From contig JACPMS010000066.1 in NCBI GenBank assembly GCA_016185875.1, positions 1 through 12,218 of the forward strand: DNA of 12,218 nucleotides, given 5' to 3'. The notes under the pieces were generated by a model that was not told the origin of the DNA, made no database searches, and saw only the letters and a program-made list of their open reading frames with translations. The DNA is from Candidatus Woesearchaeota archaeon. GTDB taxonomy: Archaea > Nanobdellota > Nanobdellia > Woesearchaeales > GW2011-AR4. A program made the translations under genes and the position numbers. Every line of letters begins with the position of its first letter. Position 1 is the stretch's first letter. Positions 1-4,785 of this stretch are shown one piece after another.

Positions 1-1
1 A

Positions 2-67
2 GTATTTCTATTTACTTTTACCATAGTTTCGTTAGTTTATATTATCCTTCCGTTTGGAGCAATATGA
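2..67 (+). CDS. C-terminal end of a membrane protein (partial, cut by window start)
   Basis: One frame is open from the window edge to TGA at 65-67 and encodes 21 residues, almost all hydrophobic (VFLFTFTIVSLVYIILPFGA, then I). This reads as one transmembrane segment ending at the C-terminus. The stop lies 9 nt before the Trm5 start, the tight same-strand spacing of an operon. Frame 1 is also open to a TAA at 73-75 but its composition is less protein-like. With so few residues no family can be named, and chance hydrophobicity in AT-rich DNA is possible. Confidence 0.35.
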   Translation, partial: VFLFTFTIVSLVYIILPFGAI

Positions 68-76
68 TAAAATAAA

Positions 77-913
77 ATGGCAAAACGCAATCTAAAATAC
101 TATCTAAAAACCAAGCTAAGCGATAAACAGCTTCAGCTTGTTCCATCTTCCTTTGATGTAGTTGGCGATATCCTGATTTTTTCTGAGTTTCCAAAACAAC
201 TGACTAAAAAAGAAAAAATAATCGGACAAACTATATTGAAGAATTACCATCACATCAAAACAGTTCTCAAAAAAACTAAAAAATATTCTGGAGAATTCAG
301 GACGCCAAAGCTAAAAATAATTGCTGGCGAAAAGAAAAAAGAAACAGTATGCAAGGAAAACGATGTTTTTGTTAAATTAGATGTTGAAAAAGTCTATTTC
401 TCGCCAAGGATGTCCTCTGAAAGAAAAAGAATCGCTGAATTAGTTAAGCCAAATGAATCCGTGTTAGTCATGTTTTCAGGAAGCGGTGCATATCCCCTGG
501 TCATTGCCAAAAACTCAAAATGCAAAGAGGTTTATGGGATTGAAATTAACCCGATTGCGCACAAATATGCATTGGAAAATGTCAAAAAAAATAAATCGGA
601 AAACAAGATCAGGCTTTTTTTGGGTGATGTGAGAAAAATAATACCAAAGCTAAATAAAAAATTTGACAGAATCCTTATGCCTCTTCCAAAAGGCGGAGAA
701 GACTTTCTGGTTTTAGCTTTGAAGCATATAAAAAATAATGGAATTGTGCATTTCTACGATTTTTTGCATGAAGATGAATTCTACAAGGCTGAAGAAAAGG
801 TAAAAGAGGCATGCAATAAATCAAATAAAAAATACAAAATAATTGAAATTGCCAAATGCGGCCAATATTCCCCAAGGTTTTACCGGATTTGCGCCGATTT
901 TTCAGTGGATTAG
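77..913 (+). CDS. trm5: Trm5-family tRNA (guanine-37-N1) methyltransferase
   Basis: Class I SAM-dependent methyltransferase, 278 aa. Family members methylate N1 of G37 next to the anticodon, which prevents +1 frameshifting. Visible signatures in order: the N-terminal FDVVGDI motif (residues 26-32); VYFSPRMSSER (106-116), the Trm5 segment before the Rossmann fold; a motif I-like SAM loop VMFSGSGAYPL (131-141); the acidic strand end YGIEINP (153-159); GDVR (183-186); MPLPKGGEDF (201-210) at the catalytic motif IV position; and a C-terminal YSPRFYRICADF (264-275). The related wyosine enzyme Taw2/Tyw2 uses a different motif IV, as far as I recall, so Trm5 is preferred. The protein is short for a three-domain Trm5, so the N-terminal D1 tRNA-recognition domain is probably missing. 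A TATA-like TTTATATT at 36-43 would give only a short leader. The gene may instead be co-transcribed with the upstream membrane protein. Confidence 0.88.
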   Translation: MAKRNLKYYLKTKLSDKQLQLVPSSFDVVGDILIFSEFPKQLTKKEKIIGQTILKNYHHIKTVLKKTKKYSGEFRTPKLKIIAGEKKKETVCKENDVFVKLDVEKVYFSPRMSSERKRIAELVKPNESVLVMFSGSGAYPLVIAKNSKCKEVYGIEINPIAHKYALENVKKNKSENKIRLFLGDVRKIIPKLNKKFDRILMPLPKGGEDFLVLALKHIKNNGIVHFYDFLHEDEFYKAEEKVKEACNKSNKKYKIIEIAKCGQYSPRFYRICADFSVD

Positions 914-959
914 CTTTTTGAACTTTTGTTCTTTATGCCAAGCTTTTTTATTGTTTTTG
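914..959 (+). terminator. T-rich transcription terminator after trm5
   Basis: Four runs of T (915-919, 924-927, 944-949, 954-958) follow directly on the TAG stop of trm5. A weak GAAC-TTTT-GTTC hairpin lies at 920-931. Archaeal RNA polymerase stops at T tracts in the non-template strand without needing a stable hairpin, so this is a plausible terminator. From 960 to about 1010 nothing definite is seen. Confidence 0.4.
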
Positions 960-1018
960 CTCAGCATTTTTTAATCCATTCTGCCTTGGGGTTTTATTGG
1001 TCTTAAAGGAATATACTC

Positions 1019-1107
1019 ACACACAGAATTTATTAGGTATTGCTGTGTGTTCGTAATAGTCAACAACAAATTATACATGACACCTAATTACATTGTTGAT
1101 TGACTAT
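1019..1107. ncRNA. Two-hairpin element with complementary (kissing) loops
   Basis: Hairpin 1 is ACACACAG (1019-1026) paired with CTGTGTGT (1043-1050), 8 bp with a 16-nt loop. Hairpin 2 is ATAGTCAACAACA (1056-1068) paired with 1094-1107, 13 bp interrupted by one bulged A (1099), with a 25-nt loop. Loop 1 contains ATTAGGT (1032-1038) and loop 2 contains ACCTAAT (1082-1088), which are exactly complementary over 7 nt. That allows a loop-loop kissing interaction or an alternative pairing. The strand is unknown. On the minus strand it could be the 3' region of a transcript started at about 1200. It could also be DNA acting as a small palindromic mobile element. No known RNA family was recognised. 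Confidence 0.4.
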
Positions 1108-1128
1108 ATCATCAAATCATACAAATGC

Positions 1129-1200
1129 TTATTTATCCTCAAAATCCTCCATGGTGTTCAAGTTCAAAACGCTGATTTCAAGTTCCTTCTTGCCTTTCAT
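1129..1200 (-). CDS. Possible 23-residue leaderless small ORF
   Basis: An ATG at 1200 opens 23 codons, MKGKKELEISVL followed by an acidic tail NLNTMEDFEDK, then TAA. The case rests on its promoter: on the minus strand TTTAAATA is centred at about 1226.5, 26.5 nt upstream of the ATG, the same spacing seen at recognised genes here. The frame stays open upstream to about 1242, so the ORF could instead be the tail of a degraded gene. A nonanucleotide TTCAAGTTC occurs twice 20 bp apart inside it (1157-1165 and 1177-1185). It is divergent from the TrmB-type gene and shares the intervening palindrome. No homologue is recognised, and chance occurrence is quite possible at this length. Confidence 0.3.
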   Translation of the reverse strand: MKGKKELEISVLNLNTMEDFEDK

Positions 1201-1220
1201 AAAAAATGCCAAGACGCTTG

Positions 1221-1230
1221 TATATTTAAA
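1221..1230 (-). promoter_or_regulatory. TATA box for the minus-strand small ORF/transcript
   Basis: Read on the minus strand this is TTTAAATATA, a good archaeal TATA element. It predicts a transcript starting at about 1200, where an ATG lies. Read on the plus strand the same bases (TATATTTAAA) could also serve the regulator gene, giving a leader of about 35 nt. The orientation is therefore ambiguous. Confidence 0.4.
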
Positions 1231-1236
1231 GAAATG

Positions 1237-1255
1237 TGGTGATTACCAATCACCA
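1237..1255. promoter_or_regulatory. Perfect palindromic operator between divergent TATA boxes
   Basis: TGGTGATT (1237-1244) and AATCACCA (1248-1255) form a perfect 8-bp inverted repeat with a 3-bp spacer. The core reads GTGAT-N5-ATCAC. It sits between the minus TATA (1221-1230) and the plus TATA (1257-1268), immediately upstream of a gene for a TrmB-family regulator. This is a classic place for autoregulation. The known Thermococcales TrmB-family site is TATCAC-N5-GTGATA, so these half-sites have the same letters in the opposite orientation. Binding by the adjacent product is inference. Confidence 0.6.
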
Positions 1256-1256
1256 T

Positions 1257-1268
1257 AAAATTTAAAAA
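1257..1268 (+). promoter_or_regulatory. TATA box of the TrmB-type regulator gene
   Basis: AAAATTTAAAAA lies just downstream of the palindrome. Its centre is about 22-23 nt from the ATG at 1286 and about 28 nt from the in-frame ATG at 1292. The second fits the spacing seen at other genes here slightly better, so translation might begin at the second Met. Confidence 0.55.
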
Positions 1269-1285
1269 CCTTAACAGCTAACTAG

Positions 1286-2026
1286 ATGGCTATGAACACC
1301 CGCTTATTCCATTTGATGGGCTTAACCCCAAATGAAACAAAGGTTTACCTTTCATTGATTGACTTGGGAACTGCGCAAGCCGGCCAAATAACAGAGAAAT
1401 CAGGAGTGCACAGGAGGAATGTCTATGATGCAATAGACAGGCTGATGGAAAAAGGGCTTATAAGCTTTGTGATTGTCAACAACAAAAAAATGTTCAGCCC
1501 GGTCAATCCAAAAAGATTTCTTGAGATAATTGATGAGAAAAAATTTGAACTGGAAAACATAAAGAGCGAATTCAGCAAAATCTTGCCAGAGCTGGAATTG
1601 ACGGCTAAGTTCAAAGAGCGCCATGACGTCAGATTCTTCAAGGGATTTGAAGGCCTAAAGACAGTATTTGAGGACATAATAAGGACAGGGGAAAGCTATA
1701 TAGGTTATGGCCCTGGGCAGCAGCTGGAAAAAATACTGAAGCACTACTTCAAGCATTTTGTAAGCAACAGGATTAAGGCAAAAATAGGCATAAGGCTCAT
1801 TTACGACGAGGCATCGCGCACTGCAATAAAGAGGAATCCCCTGAGCGAAATAAGGTTTATCCCTGAGCAATACAACTCACACGCAGCACTAAGGATTTAC
1901 GGCGACAAGGCTGCCATCCTATTGCTCTCGGAAGAGGAGCCCTTGGCAATTGTAATAAAGAACAAGGCAATTGCAGACGGCTACAGAAAATACTTTGAGG
2001 TTATGTGGAAGGCTGCAAAGCCGTAA
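1286..2026 (+). CDS. TrmB-family transcriptional regulator
   Basis: A 246-aa DNA-binding regulator. Residues 8-72 form the TrmB winged helix-turn-helix: GLTPNETKVYLSLIDLG (12-28), the recognition-helix region HRRNVYDAIDRLMEKGLI (42-59) and a wing ending at KMFSPVNP (68-75). A charged helix at about 76-108 (KRFLEIIDEKKFELENIKSE) looks like the dimerising coiled coil. The C-terminal part (113-246), starting VRFFKGFEGL and containing GYGPGQQ, is the effector-type domain of short TrmB-like proteins. It is too short for the sugar-binding domain of classical TrmB, so the ligand cannot be predicted. A palindrome directly upstream suggests autoregulation. The next gene downstream is a transporter with its own promoter and structured leader, so regulator and transporter may be functionally linked, but this is inference. 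Start 1286 is used; 1292 is a possible alternative. Confidence 0.85.
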   Translation: MAMNTRLFHLMGLTPNETKVYLSLIDLGTAQAGQITEKSGVHRRNVYDAIDRLMEKGLISFVIVNNKKMFSPVNPKRFLEIIDEKKFELENIKSEFSKILPELELTAKFKERHDVRFFKGFEGLKTVFEDIIRTGESYIGYGPGQQLEKILKHYFKHFVSNRIKAKIGIRLIYDEASRTAIKRNPLSEIRFIPEQYNSHAALRIYGDKAAILLLSEEEPLAIVIKNKAIADGYRKYFEVMWKAAKP

Positions 2027-2043
2027 AGAATATTCTAGAAAAA

Positions 2044-2053
2044 GATATATAAA
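2044..2053 (+). promoter_or_regulatory. Strong TATA box for the structured RNA/EamA transcript
   Basis: GATATATAAA is one of the best TATA boxes in the window. Its centre at about 2048.5 predicts a transcription start at about 2075. That is exactly the first base of the 9-bp stem closing the downstream RNA element. No TATA box lies at leaderless spacing before the EamA start at 2162. Confidence 0.65.
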
Positions 2054-2074
2054 TGAATGCCAGTTGATTGGCTT

Positions 2075-2152
2075 GGTGCACGCGATGACTGGGTTGAACA
2101 CCCTTTGAGACGAGAGTCAATGAAATGCGGAAGTAACTGCTGAGCGTGCGCC
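2075..2152 (+). ncRNA. Structured RNA: candidate transporter-leader riboswitch or box C/D-like sRNA
   Basis: A 9-bp terminal helix pairs GGTGCACGC (2075-2083) with GCGTGCGCC (2144-2152), with one G-U wobble. Inside, TGACT (2086-2090) pairs with AGTCA (2115-2119) around an inner GGGT/ACCC hairpin (2091-2094/2100-2103). A second small hairpin is GCGG/CTGC (2127-2130/2137-2140). The predicted start at 2075 coincides with the first base of the terminal helix. The 3' strand ends 9 nt before the EamA ATG, which fits a cis-acting leader. A rival reading is a box C/D sRNA: GATGA (2084-2088), TTGA (2105-2108), ATGA (2120-2123) and CTGA (2140-2143) with two equal 16-nt spacers. However, the closing stem abuts both boxes without the kink-turn bulge, and the usual archaeal spacer is nearer 12 nt. 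No known riboswitch consensus was matched. Confidence 0.55.
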
Positions 2153-2161
2153 TTTAACAAA

Positions 2162-2593
2162 ATGCTAAAGAAAAAAATGGAGATTTATGCTTATTTCGTT
2201 TTGATATTACTGGCATGGGGATTGTGGGGATTTTTTGGCAAGTATGCCTTGAAATTCATTAATCCCATTTCCTTGATATTATATGAGACAATTGGAGCGA
2301 TTATATTTCAAATAACTGTTTTAGCATTCTTATTTTATTCAAAACACAAATTTGACGCCAACAACACAGGAATCAGCATTGCAATGCTGGTTGCGCTTTT
2401 TGGTGTTATAGGCACAATTCTCTTTTTCTTCACATTATCAAAAACAAAAGCCTCGGTTTTAGTGCCTCTGACAGCACTCTACCCTGTTGTTACAGTTCTT
2501 CTTAGCATTATTTTTCTCAAAGAAAAAGTGACATTGGCGCAGGGCATTGGGATTGCACTGGCGGTAGTTGCAAGCATACTATTATCAGTCTAA
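2162..2593 (+). CDS. Half-size EamA/DMT-superfamily transporter
   Basis: A 143-aa membrane protein with one EamA domain instead of the usual two. Five hydrophobic segments are visible, at about residues 8-26, 34-59, 70-92, 98-119 and 124-142. The end VPLTALYPVVTVLLSIIFLKEKVT (101-124) followed by QGIGIALAVVASILL is the characteristic C-terminal EamA pattern. Single-domain members must pair to make a full transporter of about ten helices. The substrate cannot be inferred, since the superfamily exports amino acids, sugars, nucleotides and other metabolites. ATG 2162 is chosen, with Met6 (2177) as an alternative; no Shine-Dalgarno sequence is visible. The gene probably has a structured 87-nt leader, unlike its neighbours. 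Its TAA (2591-2593) overlaps the TAG of the convergent pan gene. Confidence 0.85.
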   Translation: MLKKKMEIYAYFVLILLAWGLWGFFGKYALKFINPISLILYETIGAIIFQITVLAFLFYSKHKFDANNTGISIAMLVALFGVIGTILFFFTLSKTKASVLVPLTALYPVVTVLLSIIFLKEKVTLAQGIGIALAVVASILLSV

Positions 2594-3744
2594 CCAAACA
2601 TTCCCATATAATCTTTCCCTTCGGTTTTTTCTTCCTGCTTGACTTTCTCAATCGCTTTCAGGAAATCCTCTTTAGTTACAAATGTCCTGTTTTCCCTTAT
2701 TGCGAAATATCCCGCTTCTGTGCAAACTGCCTTGATTTCAGCGCCGCTAAACCCATCCATTCGGCTTGTCAGCATCTCAATGTTGATCCTCTTGTCAAAG
2801 CTCATGCTTTTTGAATGTATCCTAAATATTTCAAGCCTGGACTCATTGTTTGGAATTGGTATGTAAATAAGCCTGTCCAGCCTTCCAGGCCTTATAACAG
2901 CAGGGTCAAGTATGTCCTTCCTGTTGGTTGCTCCAATGACCTTGACATTTCCCAATGGCTTGAAGCCGTCAATCTCGGCAAGCAGCTGCATGAAAGTCCT
3001 GTTGACTTCCCTCTCTCCTGATGTGCCGACTTCCATCCTTTTTGCTGCCAATGCGTCAAGCTCATCAATAAAAATAATTGCAGGCGCTTTTTTTCTCGCA
3101 AATTCAAAAATCTCTTTGACAAGCTTTGCCCCCTCTCCAATAAATTTTTGCACAAGCTCAGAGCCAACCACCTCTATAAAAGTTGAATTGGTGGATGTTG
3201 CAACAGCCTTTGCAAGCAATGTTTTGCCTGTGCCTGGCTCGCCGTAAAGAAGCACGCCTTTTGGAGGCGTTATTCCAATTTTCCTGAACAATTCGGGATT
3301 TTTTAACGGCAATTCCACTACTTCCTTTATCTCCTGCACCTGGATGTTCAAGCCGCCAATCTCCTGCCATGATATTGAAGGCTTTTCCACAATGACAAAT
3401 TTTTCAACATTAAAGCGCCTTGTGATAGGCACCTTTCTCACTATTGTAAGGTTCTTTTGCTCAACCAAAACCAAGTCACCAGACTTTAGCTTATCGCATT
3501 CATTCGATATGTTTACAAGAAACTGGTTGCCATTAGGAATCTTTATGATGGACGTGTCACCAAATATTTCCCTCACTTCGCAGACCATTAATGGAGACGA
3601 TTTGAATCTTTCAACCTCCTCCTTAAGCCTGTTGATAGTCTCCTTAAGAATTCTGTTCTCTTCCTCATAAGGGTTTGCTGATGTGGAATAAGAATACATG
3701 AGGCTGTCAATTATGTTCTTGGGCTTTGCTTCCTTTGCAGGCAT
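2590..3744 (-). CDS. pan: Proteasome-activating nucleotidase PAN (AAA+ unfoldase)
   Basis: A 384-aa ATPase of the family that forms hexamers on the 20S proteasome, unfolding substrates and feeding them into it. Domains in order: N-terminal coiled coil (about 27-48); Pro51, at the usual linker proline position; an OB-fold ring domain (about 52-105); and the AAA+ module. Key residues are Walker A GEPGTGKT (168-175), the substrate-gripping pore loop KFIGEG (200-205), Walker B IIFIDELD (223-230), sensor-1 Asn in GATN (271-274), and arginine fingers in RPGRLDR (285-291). The C-terminus is Met-Phe-Gly, a variant of the Hb-Tyr-X tail that docks into the proteasome and opens its gate. A good TATA box lies 27 nt upstream, so it is probably transcribed on its own as well as from the peptidase genes upstream. 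No 20S subunit gene is in the window. Length is usual for the family. Confidence 0.95.
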   Translation of the reverse strand: MPAKEAKPKNIIDSLMYSYSTSANPYEEENRILKETINRLKEEVERFKSSPLMVCEVREIFGDTSIIKIPNGNQFLVNISNECDKLKSGDLVLVEQKNLTIVRKVPITRRFNVEKFVIVEKPSISWQEIGGLNIQVQEIKEVVELPLKNPELFRKIGITPPKGVLLYGEPGTGKTLLAKAVATSTNSTFIEVVGSELVQKFIGEGAKLVKEIFEFARKKAPAIIFIDELDALAAKRMEVGTSGEREVNRTFMQLLAEIDGFKPLGNVKVIGATNRKDILDPAVIRPGRLDRLIYIPIPNNESRLEIFRIHSKSMSFDKRINIEMLTSRMDGFSGAEIKAVCTEAGYFAIRENRTFVTKEDFLKAIEKVKQEEKTEGKDYMGMFG

Positions 3745-3765
3745 TTTAATTTACGGATAACAAAG

Positions 3766-3777
3766 TAATATAAAAGG
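3766..3777 (-). promoter_or_regulatory. TATA box of pan
   Basis: On the minus strand CCTTTTATATTA sits in the 41-bp gap between the upstream M29-like gene and pan. Its centre is about 27 nt from the pan ATG, the spacing of a leaderless transcript. It would let pan be expressed independently of the peptidase genes. Confidence 0.6.
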
Positions 3778-3785
3778 TTTTGGGT

Positions 3786-4784
3786 TTAAGATTTTATTTT
3801 TCCGTCCTTCATTATCAAGACACCATCGGCATAAATTGTTGGATTCTTAATAACAACATCAACATGAAAAGGAACGTCAACCTTGCCGCCAAAATGCCTG
3901 TTGTTGCCGAAAGCGATGTGGCAAGTTCCGGCAGCTTTCTCGTCTTCCAAAACATTGCCTGTTATCTTTGCCTTGCAGTTTGTGCCAATGCCGAGCTCTG
4001 CAACATTTTTGCAAAGCCTGTCTTTTAATAGTTTTTTGAATGAATTTGCAATTTTCCCGCCGCTTATTTTTTCAATGAATCCATTTTTAATGATGATTTT
4101 AATGTTTTTGTCAACCTTTCCAATGCCGCCAACACTTGCATCAACTATTATTACTCCCTTTGTTTTATTCTCCAGAGGAGCAATGAATATTTCTCCAGCA
4201 GGCAAATTTCCAAAAGCACCTTTTTTTGTGTATATTCCATCATCCCCAATCCATTTTCTTCCTTTAACTTGGAATTCTATAGTGGTTCCTTTTTTAGTCA
4301 TAATTTTTATTTTATTTTTATCTTTTAATTTTTCAATAAGTTTTTTGTTAATGATTTTTATTTTATTGAAATCAACATTTAATGCCCGTTTCATCATTTC
4401 AGCTGTAATACCAGGCATACTTGCAATTCTCGCCCCTTTTCTGCTTGCATTTTCCCGTGCTTTTGTGTGGCTTAATGATTTTGTTGTTGGAATCAAAATT
4501 ACATCGTACTTCAACATTTCATCAGAAACATGTTTGGAGGGTTCAGCTCCGTGCGCTTCTGGAATTGTTGTTAGAATTAGTTTTGATTTCACTAAAAAAC
4601 GCTTTGCGTTTTTGGTGCCCCGAAAACTTTTGGTTTTCATGAGGTTAGTTATTTTTAGTGAATTTTTGAGAAGGATTTTCCCTATTGTTTTTAATTTTGA
4701 ATCTGTAATAATCAAGCAACTTTCATTGTGCTTTAAATTCATACAATCTTTAAGAATTATTTTGGCTGATTTTTCCAATGGCAT
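3786..4784 (-). CDS. M29-like aminopeptidase (short paralogue), with palindromic insert
   Basis: A 332-aa metal-dependent aminopeptidase of the M29/AmpS-like family, which removes N-terminal residues from peptides. Numbering from the chosen ATG, the five ligand positions of the family are E198 in LPAGE, E263 in AELGIGTN, H289 in GTCHIAFG, and H307 and D309 in PFHVDVV. The N-terminal half has the family segment HGAEPS followed by TTKSLSHTKAR. Residues about 41-66 include an unusual basic stretch (KSFRGTKNAKRF) encoded by a 75-bp palindromic insert. An upstream in-frame codon at 4796 is TTG and would overlap the preceding gene. The ATG at 4784 is preferred because it starts one base after that gene's TAA, and TTTTAAAG lies at leaderless spacing. 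It lies downstream of the longer paralogue and upstream of pan, so it probably trims proteasome products (inference). Exact specificity is unknown. Confidence 0.8.
   Translation of the reverse strand: MPLEKSAKIILKDCMNLKHNESCLIITDSKLKTIGKILLKNSLKITNLMKTKSFRGTKNAKRFLVKSKLILTTIPEAHGAEPSKHVSDEMLKYDVILIPTTKSLSHTKARENASRKGARIASMPGITAEMMKRALNVDFNKIKIINKKLIEKLKDKNKIKIMTKKGTTIEFQVKGRKWIGDDGIYTKKGAFGNLPAGEIFIAPLENKTKGVIIVDASVGGIGKVDKNIKIIIKNGFIEKISGGKIANSFKKLLKDRLCKNVAELGIGTNCKAKITGNVLEDEKAAGTCHIAFGNNRHFGGKVDVPFHVDVVIKNPTIYADGVLIMKDGKIKS
4588..4662. repeat. In-frame palindromic insert A in the M29-like gene (75 bp)
   Basis: An 11-bp perfect inverted repeat bounds the element: TTCACTAAAAA (4588-4598) and TTTTTAGTGAA (4652-4662). 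Between the arms are hairpin AAAAACGC-TTT-GCGTTTTT (4595-4613), linker GGTGCCCC (4614-4621) and hairpin GAAAAC-TTTTG-GTTTTC (4622-4638). The first hairpin shares four A residues with the outer arm, so the two are partly alternative. The length of 75 bp is exactly 25 codons, and the reading frame is kept. It falls between the N-terminal helix and the conserved HGAEP segment, where relatives are continuous as far as I recall. This resembles the in-frame palindromic elements known from Rickettsia, but no relationship to them is shown. Confidence 0.65.
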
Positions 4785-4785
4785 T

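Noticed and set aside
980..991. Twelve-base match TCTGCCTTGGGG with the aminopeptidase gene at about 4860
   Set aside because: A few matches of this length are expected by chance in 12 kb, and the second copy encodes a conserved protein segment.
1096..1118. Box C-like TGATGA on the minus strand near the two-hairpin element
   Set aside because: No CTGA box follows within the expected distance, and the sequence is already explained by the long stem.
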